A DNA stretch of 64,000 nt from Rubrivivax sp. Its GTDB lineage: Bacteria > Pseudomonadota > Gammaproteobacteria > Burkholderiales > Burkholderiaceae. Each line of letters opens with the position of its first letter. Position 1 is the stretch's first letter. The notes beneath the pieces are model-generated. The model had not been told where the DNA came from. It ran no database searches and worked only from the letters and a program-made list of their open reading frames with translations. The position numbers and the translations under genes are program-made. This document shows positions 24,628 through 34,675 of this stretch, piece after piece. The stretch spans positions 1 through 64,000 of the forward strand of contig JAEUOZ010000013.1 of the NCBI GenBank assembly GCA_016790225.1, written 5' to 3'.

Positions 24628-27600
24628 TCAGGCCGGCAGCGACTCGCGGCGCACCAGCTGCGCCACCAGGCCCAGCAGTTCCTCTTCGCCATACGGTTTG
24701 CCCAGGTAGTGGCGCACACCCAGCTCGCGGGCATAGTCGCGGTGCTTCTGGGCGATGCGCGAGGTGATCATGATCACCGGCAGCCCGCTCAGCTGCGGAT
24801 CGGCGCGCAGGTTGCGCACAAAATCGAAGCCGTCCATGCGCGGCATCTCGATGTCGCTGAGGATGACACGCGGCAGTTCCTCGCCGATGCGCTCCAGCGC
24901 CTCCAGGCCGTCCTTGGCTGTCACGACGCGATAACCCTCACGCAGCAGCAGCCGCTGGGTCACCCGGCGCACGGTGAGCGAATCGTCCACCACCAGCACC
25001 AGCGGCGCCAAGGGCACCACCGGGCGCTGCGGCATGGCCGGGCCTTGCTCCGGGCGCGAGGCCAGCAGCTGCAGCAGGCGCTGCCGTGCGGCGGTGCCGT
25101 ACCAGGCCACCAGGGCCACCGGGTTGTAGATCGGCGCCACCGTGCCGGAAGCCAGCAGCGTCATGCCGGCCAGGCCCGGCAGGCGCGAGAGCTGCGGGCC
25201 GAGGTTCTTGACCACCACTTCCTGGTTGCCCAGCACCTCGTCGACGTGCAGGGCCACCCGCTGGGCCGCGCTGCGCACGATGACCACCGGGACCGTCCGC
25301 CCGGCCGCTGCCCCGGCGGGCTCGCCGCCCAGCAGCGCGGCCAGCCAGTGGAAGGGCAGGGATTCGCCGGCGTGAAGCCAGAACCCCTGGCGGTAGGCCT
25401 GCTCCACCGCGCTGGCCGCTTCGCGCCGCACGATCTCGATCAGGTTGGCCGGCACCGCCACGGTCAGCTCGCCGCAGCGCAGCATCACCACCTGCGTCAC
25501 CGCCGTCGTCAGCGGCAGCACCATGCGGAAACACGCGCCCGGCCCGCTGCGCAGATCGACCTGCACACGGCCGCCGAGCGCCAGGACCTCGGAGCGCACC
25601 ACGTCCAGGCCGACCCCACGGCCGGCGAGCTCGGTCACGCGGTCGGCGGTGCTGAAGCCCGGGCTGAAGATCAGATCGGCCAGGGCCTCGTCAGACATGG
25701 GCGGGCCGGCGTCGGTCAGGCCCTGCGTCAGCGCGCGCGCACGGATGCGCTCCAGATCGAAACCCGCGCCGTCGTCGCGGAACTCGATGGCCACCTCATT
25801 GCCTTCCGGCGTCAGCTTGATCTCGATGAGGCCGGTGGCATCCTTGCCCGCTGCGATGCGCCGCGCGGGGGTCTCGATGCCATGCGCGATGCTGTTGCGC
25901 AGCAGGTGCTCGAAGGGCGCCGTCATGCGTTCCAGCACGCCACGGTCGATTTCCATCGAGCCGCCCACGATGTCCAGACGCACCTGGCGACCGGTCTCCT
26001 TGCCCGCCTGACGCACCACGCGGTAGAGCCGCTCGGACAGCGATTCGAACTCCACCATGCGCGTGCGCAGCAGATCATCCTGCATCGAGCGGGTCAGCCG
26101 CCCTTGCTGGGCGATCTGGTCTTCGCTGGACTGCAGCGCCCGCTGCAGGCTGCGCTGCACCGTGGCCACGTCGTTCACCGACTCGGCCATCATGCGCGTG
26201 AGCTCCTGCACCCGCGTGTAGCGATCCATCTCCAGCGGATCGAATTCCACCGCCGCGGCCTTGGCGGCCTCCAGCCGCGAGCTGATCTGCGATTCGGCCT
26301 GCACTTCCACATCGCGCAGCTGGCGCCGCAGACGGTCCAGGTTCTCGCTGAGATCGCCCAGGCTGCTCTTGATCTGCCCGAGATCGGCCTCCATGCGGGT
26401 GCGCGCGATGCTCACCTCGCCCGCGTGATTGACCAGCCGATCCAGCAAGGTGGCGCGCACGCGCACCGCGCCTTGCGCGGCGGCCGGCAGCGAGACGCGC
26501 GCGGGCGGCAGGCCGCCGGGCGCCGCGGCCGCCAGGAAGGGCCCCCAGTCGATGCCCCACGGGTCTGCCGACTCGTCTGCCGATGCGTCCAGGCTCTGCG
26601 GCAGTGCCGGCCCGGCAGCCTCCGCGGCCTTCGGCTCGGCCGCCGAGGCCTGTTCCGCTTCGGACAGGCTCTGGCGCAGGGCCAGGAAGCGGGCCTGCAA
26701 GGCATCGACGCGCCAGGTCAGGGGCTCGATGTCGGCCACATCCGGGGTCTCGCTGCCCAGCAGCCGTTCGACCCGCGTTTCCAGGCGGTGGGCCATCTCG
26801 CCCAGGTGCATCGCACCGGCCAGGCGCGAGCCGCCCTTGAAGGTGTGCAGCAGGCGCATGCAGGCTGCAGCGGCCGTGCGCTGCGGCGGGTGCTGCACCC
26901 AGGCACGCATCTGCGCCTGCAGCTGGGGCAGCAGTTCTTCGGCTTCTTCGGAGAAGACCGGGAAGAGCTCGGCATCGATGTGATCCTCGACGTCGATGTC
27001 GTCGTCTTCCGGCAGCAGGGGCGCCAGCAACGCGCCCGCCGCAAGGGCCGCGCCGGCCGGAAGGGCGAGCGGCAAGGCGGAGCTCGGCTCTGCGTCGGCA
27101 TCGCCGATGGCAGCGGCCGAGGGCTCGACCTCGGGCTGATCCACGGACTCGGCGCTCGGCTCCGTGATCGGCTCGGCAACGGGCTCGGCAACGGGCTCGG
27201 TGATGGACTCGGTGACGGGCTCGATGACGGACTCGATGACGGGCGCTTCGAAGGGCTCGGCAGGCGCAGCCTGGGTCTCCTCGGCGCTCGCGCTGGCGCC
27301 GGCGTCGGCGGCTTCGGCGGCTTCGACGTCCGCCGCAGCATCCTGCGGCAGCGCGTCGGCCGCGTCTTCGTCATCGTGGCCAAGCTCTTCCGATGCGGCA
27401 GCCACGGCCGGCGGTTGATGCGCCTCCAGGCGCTCCAGCAGGCCGGCGCGCGGCGCGACGAGAAAGCCGGCGGCAAACTGGTGCAGCAGGCGGCGGATGT
27501 CGGTGGCCACCTCGTTGAAGAGCTCGCCTTCGGACAGGCCCACGCTCAGCGCCCGGTTGCTGCGGGTCAGCGCATGTTCGAGTGCGCGCGAGAGCAAGGA

Positions 27601-30600
27601 CAGATCGGCAAATCCCACGGTTGCGGAACTGCCGGCCAGCGAATGGGCCATCACCGTGACCGCCTCGCCCGGCGGCTGGCGCGCCTCGATCGCCCATTCC
27701 GCCAGGCCCATCGACAGCCGGCGAGAGAGCTCGTCGGCCTCGTTGAGGAAGATGTTGAACATCCCGATGTCGATGCGCAACGGGCCGACGACCTTGATCG
27801 AATCCTCTGCAGCAAGCGGCTGCAGCGCCGGCTCGGCATGCGCTGGCGGCAGGTCCGCCTCGGCCAGGATCGGCGCTGCTTCCTGAGGCGCTCCTTCCTG
27901 AGGCGCTGCTTCGGGCTCGCCCAGACCCTGCGCCGGCACGCTCGCCGGTGCGTCCCAGCTTGGCGTCTGCGCGCCGGGATCCTGCAGTGGCTCGACCAGC
28001 GGCTCGACGATCGGCTGAAGCGTCGGTACCTGCAGCACCAGACGCTGATCGGCCGCGGCATCGCGTTCCGGCAGCGGAGGCTGCGCAGGCGCGGCCTGAT
28101 CCTGTGCGGCGGCGGGCTCGGGCTGCGACAGGTCCAGCGAGAGATCGGCAAGCGGCACGGGCAGCGGGAGCGCCTCAGGCAAGGGCAGGGGCTCAGGCAC
28201 CCGCGCGGAGGCCACCTCGGAGGCCGCTTCGGAGGCCGCCTCGGAGGCCACCTCGGAGACCAGCGGAGCTTCGGCGGCTTGCGGCAGGCCCAGATCCAGA
28301 TCGAGGTCCAGCGACGGCAAGGCGGGCAGCGCTGGCTCGGCCTTGATGGGGATGAAGGCACCGCCCTCGCCGTCCAGCACGATATCCGGCAAGCCCGGGT
28401 CGCCCTCGGCCAGCGCATCCAGGGGCACGTCCAGAGGCACATCGACGGCCAACCCGACGGGCACATCCACCGGCGCGTCCAGCGGGAAGTCGACCGGAGC
28501 ATCACCCGGCCCGCCAGCCAGCCCTGCGGCCGGCGCGTCGACTGCCGCCGCGGCGGGCGCTTCGGCTTCGGGTTCGGCTTCGGCTGCCGTTGGGGGCGCG
28601 GGCGCGGGCTCGGGTACGGACTCGACGGCAGGCAGGGCAGCACCCGGCATCGCCAGGGGCAGCACGCGGCCGTCCAGACGCAGCGCATCGGCGGCGGCCA
28701 CGACCGGATGCTTGTGGTGTCCGGCGGGGACGCGGCGCGCGATGGCGCCGGTCCAGTCCTCCAGGTAATCCAGCGCCTGCAGCGTGAAGCCGCGACATGC
28801 GGGCTCCATCGAGGGCGAGTGCGCCAGGCGCGCGTTGTAGAGCTGCTCGCAGGCCCAGGCCGCCTCGCCGAACTCGTTGAGCCCGACCATGCGCGAGCTG
28901 CCCTTGAGCGTGTGAAACGCGCGCCGGATGGCGGTGAGTTCGGACAGGTCGTTGCCGGCGTCGCGTTCGTCGTGATCCAGGCGGGCGATCGCCTCGCGCG
29001 CCTGGCTGAAGACTTCGGCGGCCTCCTCCAGGAAGACCTCCAGCATCTCGGTGTCTTCACCGTCGGGCGCCGGCGCAGCCTGGACGGGCACCGGTGTCGT
29101 GCCGGCACCGGCAGCGCCTGCCGCGGCGGGCTGCGGTGCCGCGCCGGTGGCGGGCACTGGTGCCTGCGTCGGCGCATCCGCCTCGCGGCCCGCGCCCGCG
29201 CCCGCGGCAGCCGCCGCGGCAGACACCACGCCCGCCAGTCCGGCGGCCTCGGCCAGCGGCGCCGGGCGCGATTCGCGCGCCGTCGCGGCGGAGGGTGCCG
29301 GCACGGGCTCGGCGCCCGGCCGCAGCTTCTGCATGCGTGCCGCCAGCTCCGCACGAAGTGCCCTTCGCTGTTCGGGATCGCCGGTCCGCTCCAGCGCCGC
29401 CTGCGCGGCGGTCAAGGTATCGGCCAGGCGCCGCTCTTCGGCCAGCATCGCCTGCTGTGCCAGGCTGCGCAGCTCGCGGCTGAAGACCTCGTCGCTGATC
29501 TCGGCGCGCAGCGCATCGCGGCCCACGCGCTGCGCACGCTCGCCCAGGTCACCGGGGCCCGTATCGGGAATGGAATCGGCAAACTGGCTGTCGCGCGGGG
29601 GCTGGCCCATCAGCGCGCTGAGGTAGCCGGTGGCCGGATCGAACTTGAACAAGGCCTTCGCCAGCAGCGGCTGCACAGCGAGGATGTCGATCATGAAGCT
29701 CAGCGCGCCAAGGTTGTCCGCCAGGCGCTCGAACAGATGCTGGGTGATCACCTCGCTCTCGGGGCCGTGGGGCGTGCGGGCGAGCTGGTCCACATCGTCG
29801 CGCATGCGCAGGATCGCCTGCGTCGCCGGCTCCAGGCCCAGCACGGAGAACACGCCACGCATGGCCGAGAGCTGCCCGGAGACCGGAAACAGCAGCTCGG
29901 GCTGCCTGGGATGGCGGAAGAACTGGTCGATCTGCTTTTCGACCTCGGACAAGGTGCCGCGCAGCTCCTGCACGACGCTGCCCATGGTCTGGTTGTCGGA
30001 GACGCGGCGGTAGAGCTCCTCCATCCAGGGATCCAGCGGCTGCGGCTCGGCGCCGCGGCGGACCGCATCGATGCGCTGCGCCAGGCGCTGGATCCGCTCA
30101 CCCAGGTGCGGTTCGTCCAGATCGCCATCCTGCAGCGACGCTTCCAGGTACAGCACGGCCGTGGCCACTTCCATGGCCAGCCCGGTGGGGACGCCGGCTG
30201 AACCGACCGACTGCGTGGCGCGCAGCAAGGCCATGCCGAGCTCGCCGCCCTTGGGGTAGAGCTTCTCCAGCGAATCGTGCACCAGCGCGAAGGCTTCGCC
30301 CATCGCATGGTGGCGATGCATCTCGCCCGAAGCCACGGCGGACCAGGCCTCGCGCGCGGCCCCGACGCGCTTGCGCGCCAGCGCGATCCAGGCGGGATCG
30401 AAGCGGCCGAGCGCCGGCGCCTCGTAGTCGGGCAGCATCGTGTCGTCCAGGCCGTAGGCCTTGAGCACGGCATTCAGGCGCGGCAGCGAGGCATCGGCCT
30501 GGCCCGGATTGGCCCGCGCACAGAAGAACAGCAGATCATGAGCCAGACGGTCAGACACGTCGCCCGAGCGCAAGCCCAGCCGGGCCTGCGCCAGCAGCCG

Positions 30601-31347
30601 CGGGGCGGCGCGCTTGACATGCACGTCAAAGCGCAGCAGCCCGAAGGCCTGGGCTTCGAAGAAGCCGGCGGCAAGCCGCCACAGCGTCGCGCGCCGGCCC
30701 TTGGCATCCGCGCCGAGGGCCGCGCTCAGATCGCTCAGCCGGCGCAAGGTGGTGCGATCGGGCATGCGCATGAGGCGCAGCATCAGCCGCTCCATCACCT
30801 CGCGCGATTGCGGATCGGCGCCTTGTGCCGTGATGCCCGGCTCGCGTGCGATCACACGCCAGCGCCAGTCGTGTTCCCAGAGATCGGCCGGATGCACGCG
30901 GTCGGTACCCGCCAGCTCCAGCAGGCTGCGGTACTGCGGAAACAGCGCCACGCCGGAGATCTGCTTGCCTGCCGTGAGTCGGCCGATGTAGTCCATCAGC
31001 GCGTAGGAGGCGCGCTCGATCGATTCCACGGCCTTGGGCGTGAGCAGCGAGGGGCGCTCGGTCAGGCGCTGCACAGCCTGCTCGGCGGCCCGCACGAAGC
31101 GCGCGGGCACGGGCATGCCCACCAGCTCCAGCGCACCCGCCGCCTGGTGCAGGTGGTTGCGCGCCGCGCGCAGCACGCCGGGGTCGACACGATCGACATC
31201 CGAGCCGCGCAGCGCCTCGGCCTCGCGCAGCTGGCGGTGCAAGGCCTTGTGTGCGGCCTCCAGCGAGCGGCGCAGCTCGTCCTGCACCCACGACAGTGCG
31301 CGCAGATCCTCTGCCGAGGGGGTGCCCGCCTTTGCCGTCGACATCAT
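24628..31347 (-). CDS. chpA: ChpA/PilL-type hybrid sensor kinase of type IV pilus chemosensory system
   Basis: A 2239-residue CheA-like hybrid kinase. The N-terminal part (1-600) is helical with a degenerate HPt-like stretch (HLHQAAGALELVG). Three clear HPt domains have the phospho-acceptor His at about residue 812 (FHTLKGSS), 1234 (AHSLAGSS) and 1501 (LHTFKGGS). Long Ala/Pro/Glu-rich repetitive linkers separate them. The kinase core follows near 1820 (HLLRNSIAHGIE) and 1880-1930 (FSPGFST, GRGVGLDVV). A CheW-like domain spans about 1950-2100, and a response-regulator receiver ends it (VVDDSLTVRRV, acceptor Asp near 2164 in LSDIEMP). It controls pilus extension and retraction through PilG and PilH. 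It lies 16 bp after pilJ. Confidence 0.93.
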   Translation of the reverse strand: MMSTAKAGTPSAEDLRALSWVQDELRRSLEAAHKALHRQLREAEALRGSDVDRVDPGVLRAARNHLHQAAGALELVGMPVPARFVRAAEQAVQRLTERPSLLTPKAVESIERASYALMDYIGRLTAGKQISGVALFPQYRSLLELAGTDRVHPADLWEHDWRWRVIAREPGITAQGADPQSREVMERLMLRLMRMPDRTTLRRLSDLSAALGADAKGRRATLWRLAAGFFEAQAFGLLRFDVHVKRAAPRLLAQARLGLRSGDVSDRLAHDLLFFCARANPGQADASLPRLNAVLKAYGLDDTMLPDYEAPALGRFDPAWIALARKRVGAAREAWSAVASGEMHRHHAMGEAFALVHDSLEKLYPKGGELGMALLRATQSVGSAGVPTGLAMEVATAVLYLEASLQDGDLDEPHLGERIQRLAQRIDAVRRGAEPQPLDPWMEELYRRVSDNQTMGSVVQELRGTLSEVEKQIDQFFRHPRQPELLFPVSGQLSAMRGVFSVLGLEPATQAILRMRDDVDQLARTPHGPESEVITQHLFERLADNLGALSFMIDILAVQPLLAKALFKFDPATGYLSALMGQPPRDSQFADSIPDTGPGDLGERAQRVGRDALRAEISDEVFSRELRSLAQQAMLAEERRLADTLTAAQAALERTGDPEQRRALRAELAARMQKLRPGAEPVPAPSAATARESRPAPLAEAAGLAGVVSAAAAAAGAGAGREADAPTQAPVPATGAAPQPAAAGAAGAGTTPVPVQAAPAPDGEDTEMLEVFLEEAAEVFSQAREAIARLDHDERDAGNDLSELTAIRRAFHTLKGSSRMVGLNEFGEAAWACEQLYNARLAHSPSMEPACRGFTLQALDYLEDWTGAIARRVPAGHHKHPVVAAADALRLDGRVLPLAMPGAALPAVESVPEPAPAPPTAAEAEPEAEAPAAAAVDAPAAGLAGGPGDAPVDFPLDAPVDVPVGLAVDVPLDVPLDALAEGDPGLPDIVLDGEGGAFIPIKAEPALPALPSLDLDLDLGLPQAAEAPLVSEVASEAASEAASEVASARVPEPLPLPEALPLPVPLADLSLDLSQPEPAAAQDQAAPAQPPLPERDAAADQRLVLQVPTLQPIVEPLVEPLQDPGAQTPSWDAPASVPAQGLGEPEAAPQEGAPQEAAPILAEADLPPAHAEPALQPLAAEDSIKVVGPLRIDIGMFNIFLNEADELSRRLSMGLAEWAIEARQPPGEAVTVMAHSLAGSSATVGFADLSLLSRALEHALTRSNRALSVGLSEGELFNEVATDIRRLLHQFAAGFLVAPRAGLLERLEAHQPPAVAAASEELGHDDEDAADALPQDAAADVEAAEAADAGASASAEETQAAPAEPFEAPVIESVIEPVTESITEPVAEPVAEPITEPSAESVDQPEVEPSAAAIGDADAEPSSALPLALPAGAALAAGALLAPLLPEDDDIDVEDHIDAELFPVFSEEAEELLPQLQAQMRAWVQHPPQRTAAAACMRLLHTFKGGSRLAGAMHLGEMAHRLETRVERLLGSETPDVADIEPLTWRVDALQARFLALRQSLSEAEQASAAEPKAAEAAGPALPQSLDASADESADPWGIDWGPFLAAAAPGGLPPARVSLPAAAQGAVRVRATLLDRLVNHAGEVSIARTRMEADLGQIKSSLGDLSENLDRLRRQLRDVEVQAESQISSRLEAAKAAAVEFDPLEMDRYTRVQELTRMMAESVNDVATVQRSLQRALQSSEDQIAQQGRLTRSMQDDLLRTRMVEFESLSERLYRVVRQAGKETGRQVRLDIVGGSMEIDRGVLERMTAPFEHLLRNSIAHGIETPARRIAAGKDATGLIEIKLTPEGNEVAIEFRDDGAGFDLERIRARALTQGLTDAGPPMSDEALADLIFSPGFSTADRVTELAGRGVGLDVVRSEVLALGGRVQVDLRSGPGACFRMVLPLTTAVTQVVMLRCGELTVAVPANLIEIVRREAASAVEQAYRQGFWLHAGESLPFHWLAALLGGEPAGAAAGRTVPVVIVRSAAQRVALHVDEVLGNQEVVVKNLGPQLSRLPGLAGMTLLASGTVAPIYNPVALVAWYGTAARQRLLQLLASRPEQGPAMPQRPVVPLAPLVLVVDDSLTVRRVTQRLLLREGYRVVTAKDGLEALERIGEELPRVILSDIEMPRMDGFDFVRNLRADPQLSGLPVIMITSRIAQKHRDYARELGVRHYLGKPYGEEELLGLVAQLVRRESLPA
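27158..27241. repeat. 12 bp tandem repeats in a chpA linker
   Basis: About seven imperfect 12 bp units (GGCTCGGCAACG type) encode alternating EP and ES/IT/VA residues (PVIESVIEP, then VTESITEPVAEP) between the second and third HPt domains. The period is a multiple of three, so unit gain or loss keeps the frame. It changes only linker length. Confidence 0.85.
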
Positions 31348-31363
31348 CGAAGGGCTCCTCGCA

Positions 31364-33685
31364 TCAGCTGACCTTGAAACGCGCCACCGAGGCGCGCAGT
31401 TCCTCGGCCGTGCGCGACAGTTCCCGCACCATCTGCGCGGTGGACTGCGTGCCGTCGGAGGTCTGCTCGGTCACCGCAAAGATGTGCTGGATGTTGGCCG
31501 CCACGATGTTGGCCGACTGCGCCTCGCGCGAGGCCTGCGACGAGATGCGCTCGATCAGCGCGGCCAGTTCGCGCGTCACACGGTCGATGTCGTTCAGCGC
31601 GCTGCCGGCGGCATCGCTCAGGCGCGCGCCTTCGACCACGCCGTTGGTGGAGCGCTCCATGGCGGCCACCGCGTCCAGCGTGTCGGTCTGGATCGCGCGC
31701 ACCAGGGCCGAGATCTGCCGCGTCGCATCCGCCGATCGCTCGGCCAGGCGCTGCACTTCCTCGGCCACCACCGAGAAGCCGCGGCCGGCCTCGCCCGCCG
31801 ATGCGGCCTGGATCGCGGCATTCAGCGCCAGCACGTTGGTCTGCTCGGTGATGTCCGAGATCAGTTCGGTGATCTCGCCGATCTCCTGCGAGCTCTCGCC
31901 CAATCGCTTGATGCGCTTGGAGGTCTCCTGGATCTGATCGCGGATCGCATTCATGCCACCGATGGTGTTCTGCACCGCCGTGAGCCCGCTGCCGGCCACC
32001 TGCAGCGACTGACGCGCGACCTCCGCGGAGTGCTGGGCCTGGGCGGAGACATCGTTGATGCGTCCGGCCATCTGCAGCACGGATTCGCCGGTGTCGCGGA
32101 TCTCGCGCAGCTGCTCGGTCGAGGCCGCCAGCAGCTCGGTGGAGGTCTGCTCGACCTGCGCCGTGGTGTCGGTGACGCGCTCCACCGTGGTCTGCACCTG
32201 CGACACGAGCGATCGCAGCTCTTCCACGGTGTAGTTGACCGAATCGGCAATCGCGCCGGTGATGTCCTCGGTCACGGTGGCCTGCTGCGTCAGGTCGCCT
32301 TCGGCCACGGTCTGCAGTTCGTTCATCAAGCGCAGGATGGCCGCCTGGTTGGCGTCGTTGACGCGCTTGGCCTCGCGCTCCTGGCGCTCGGCCTCGGCGC
32401 GCTGAGCTTCGGCTTCGCGCGATCGCTTGGTCTGCTCCAGCACGAACAATCTGAGCATGCCGCCACCACCCACCAGCAGCAGCACCAGCGCCAGCGCCGC
32501 CCCCAGCAGATGCAGCAGCCCGAAGCCGCCGGTGGCCAGGCGCGCCTGCAGATCATCGAGGCCGGCGCGCAGCGGCTCGCTGTCGCGCAGGATCGCCGCC
32601 TGCCCCTGGCGCGCCGCCACGAGCCCTTGAACGTTGTCCAGGATCGCGCCCGCTTCGGCCCGCAGCGCCGCATACTGCTGCTGCAGCGTCTTCAGGCGCT
32701 CGGCCTGCGCGGCATCGCGCACGGCCGTCAGCCGCAACTCGGCATTGCCGGCGACCAGGCCATCGGAGAGATCCCGAAACTGGTTCAGATCCTTGCCCAG
32801 CTGCTGCACCGCGTCGGCGCTCACGCCCTCCAGCGTGAGGAATTCGTTGGCATGGCGAGGAATGCGCTGGGAGAGCATGGCCAGGGTGCTGCTGGCCGTG
32901 AGCTCCGCCGCGGTCGCGCCGCCTTGCAGCTGCAGCGCGATCAAGGACTCCACGGTGACCAGCATCTCGGAGGCCTGGCGATTGAGCGTGCGCAAGGCGC
33001 GACCGGCCTGCGTCAACGGCTTCTCCTGCCCCAGCACGCCCGCAGCCTGCTTGTCGGCCTTGTTGACCAGCTCGACCAGCGGCTCCACGACATCCACCAG
33101 GCCCGCGGAGACCGGCGTCAGTTCCGCATCGCCACTGCGCAGGCCACGCAGGTTCTTCACCAGCAGCTGGGTGCTCTCACGCAGTTCGGGAAAGGCCGTG
33201 GGCATGCCGACGAGCGCCTGCGTGGCGGCCTTGACCTGCCGTTGCGCCTGCATCTGCGCCTGGCCGACCGCGCTGAGCTGCTGGGCCGAACGCTGGCCCG
33301 CCCCGACCCCGAGCGTGATCGCCAGGATCAGGATCAGCAGGCCCGCCGCGATGAGACCCAGCAGAATGCGTTGCTGCTGGGCCAGCGGGCGCGTGCCGAT
33401 GAAGGGCAAGGCCGGCACCGGCGTGGGCGCCAGCATGGCCGCGTCCGCCATCTGGCGGCTGTCGGCGAAGCCGGTCACGATGGCCGATGAGGGCAGGGCC
33501 TCGGAAATGATCGAGGAATCGGCCTGCAGGCCGGTGCTTTCCACGGGCGGCGTGCCGCCGACATCCAGATCGACGGCGCTGGAGCCGACCGCAGAGGCCG
33601 GCATCGCGGCCGAAGCCGCCGGGGCCGGCTCGGGCGCAGCGGGTCCTTCCTGGGCGCGGCTCTTGAAGCGGTCGATGAAGCCCAT
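31364..33685 (-). CDS. pilJ: Type IV pilus methyl-accepting chemotaxis protein
   Basis: A 773-residue MCP-type receptor. The start at 33685 (MGFIDRFKSR) is preferred because GGAAGGA lies about 10 bases upstream; the frame opens 12 codons earlier. A cytoplasmic N-terminal tail precedes a membrane segment near residues 125-145 (RILLGLIAAGLLILILAI). A periplasmic sensor region follows, then a second membrane segment near 408-428 and a HAMP-like region. The signalling domain has the hairpin tip ITEQTNVLALNAAIQAASAG. It signals through PilI to ChpA in the control of twitching motility. Confidence 0.92.
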   Translation of the reverse strand: MGFIDRFKSRAQEGPAAPEPAPAASAAMPASAVGSSAVDLDVGGTPPVESTGLQADSSIISEALPSSAIVTGFADSRQMADAAMLAPTPVPALPFIGTRPLAQQQRILLGLIAAGLLILILAITLGVGAGQRSAQQLSAVGQAQMQAQRQVKAATQALVGMPTAFPELRESTQLLVKNLRGLRSGDAELTPVSAGLVDVVEPLVELVNKADKQAAGVLGQEKPLTQAGRALRTLNRQASEMLVTVESLIALQLQGGATAAELTASSTLAMLSQRIPRHANEFLTLEGVSADAVQQLGKDLNQFRDLSDGLVAGNAELRLTAVRDAAQAERLKTLQQQYAALRAEAGAILDNVQGLVAARQGQAAILRDSEPLRAGLDDLQARLATGGFGLLHLLGAALALVLLLVGGGGMLRLFVLEQTKRSREAEAQRAEAERQEREAKRVNDANQAAILRLMNELQTVAEGDLTQQATVTEDITGAIADSVNYTVEELRSLVSQVQTTVERVTDTTAQVEQTSTELLAASTEQLREIRDTGESVLQMAGRINDVSAQAQHSAEVARQSLQVAGSGLTAVQNTIGGMNAIRDQIQETSKRIKRLGESSQEIGEITELISDITEQTNVLALNAAIQAASAGEAGRGFSVVAEEVQRLAERSADATRQISALVRAIQTDTLDAVAAMERSTNGVVEGARLSDAAGSALNDIDRVTRELAALIERISSQASREAQSANIVAANIQHIFAVTEQTSDGTQSTAQMVRELSRTAEELRASVARFKVS

Positions 33686-33731
33686 GGGTTCTGTGTCCTT
33701 CCGGTGTGGCCCGTGATCCACTCACAGGCTC

Positions 33732-34271
33732 TCAAGCCGTTTCTTCGGCGGCAATCGCAATGAAGGCCGGGCTCGCGGCGAGCTCGGCCAGATCCAGCTC
33801 CAGCCACGGCCGCCCTTGCGCATCGCGCCATTGGCGGCCGGCAAACGGCGGGCGGCGCTGGGTCAAGGGGACGGCCGTCATGTCGTCGGCACGGCGCAGG
33901 CCGCTCATGTGATCGATACGCAGCGCAACCAGGGATCGCAAGACGGGATTCAGGGCCACCAGCCGGCCGCCTTCGCGTGCCGGCCCCCCGGCACCGCCGT
34001 TCGGGCGCAGCCCCAGAAAGCCCGCCAGATCCACCACGCCGTGCAGGCCGCCACGCAGGTTGGCCACGCCCAGGAACCAGGGCCTGGCATGCGGCAGGGG
34101 CAGGATCTCGCCCAGCGGGAAGATTTCGCCGGCCTGCTCCAGCGGCAGCAGGATGCCCGCGGGGCCGGCTTCGACCGCCAGCCAGGCCTGCTTGCCCTCG
34201 CTGGTGCGTGCGGCTTGCAGTCGTTCGGCCAGCCGGGCCTGGAGATCGCGCAGCGCTTCGCGTTGAGCCAT
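33732..34271 (-). CDS. pilI: CheW-like coupling protein of the pilus chemosensory system
   Basis: A 179-residue CheW-domain protein that couples the PilJ receptor to the ChpA kinase. Characteristic segments are GILLPLEQAGEIFPLGEILPL and WFLGVANLRGGLHGVVDLAGFLG, the latter being the conserved CheW core. The ATG at 34271 shares one base with the pilH stop, so the two are probably translationally coupled. The stop lies 46 bp before the pilJ start. Confidence 0.9.
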   Translation of the reverse strand: MAQREALRDLQARLAERLQAARTSEGKQAWLAVEAGPAGILLPLEQAGEIFPLGEILPLPHARPWFLGVANLRGGLHGVVDLAGFLGLRPNGGAGGPAREGGRLVALNPVLRSLVALRIDHMSGLRRADDMTAVPLTQRRPPFAGRQWRDAQGRPWLELDLAELAASPAFIAIAAEETA

Positions 34272-34636
34272 CAGGACAGCGCCAGGATCTTGGCGATCAG
34301 CTCTTCGCCATTCACCGGCTTGACGATGTAGTCGCGCGCGCCCTGGCGCATGCCCCAGACGCGGTCCGTTTCCTGGCTCTTGCTGGTGCACATGATCACC
34401 GGCACGTCGGCGTAGCGCGTGTCGCGCGTGATGGAGCGTGTGAGTTGAAAGCCGTTCTGCCCCGGCATCACCACATCCATGAGGATCAGATCGGGCTTGT
34501 CCTCGCGCAGCCGGCTCATCGCCTCTTCGCCGTTTTCGGCCGTGCGCACGCTGTAGCCCTTGCGCGTGAGCAGGCCGCTGATGTGATGCAGCTCGGTCTT
34601 GGAATCATCGACGAGCAGGATCTTCTGGATGGCCAT
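34271..34636 (-). CDS. pilH: Response regulator PilH
   Basis: A 121-residue stand-alone receiver domain. The acidic pair lies in LLVDDSKTE, the phospho-acceptor Asp in LILMDVVMPGQNGF near residue 53, Thr/Ser in MCTSKS near 83 and Lys in VKPV near 107. This ordering, CheY-like with no output domain, together with its place between pilG and pilI, identifies it. In Pseudomonas, PilH opposes or drains phosphate from PilG signalling in twitching motility. The stop is shared with the pilI start. Confidence 0.93.
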   Translation of the reverse strand: MAIQKILLVDDSKTELHHISGLLTRKGYSVRTAENGEEAMSRLREDKPDLILMDVVMPGQNGFQLTRSITRDTRYADVPVIMCTSKSQETDRVWGMRQGARDYIVKPVNGEELIAKILALS

Positions 34637-34675
34637 GCGCTTGCCCTCGTCCCTGGTTGCGTCCCGCGACGCGCC

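Noticed and set aside
24529..30201. An 1890-codon open frame on the plus strand opposite chpA
   Set aside because: It is antisense to a gene with intact HPt, kinase, CheW and receiver motifs. Its residues are His/Arg/Gln/Gly-rich, as expected when a very GC-rich gene is read on the other strand. No domain is recognisable.
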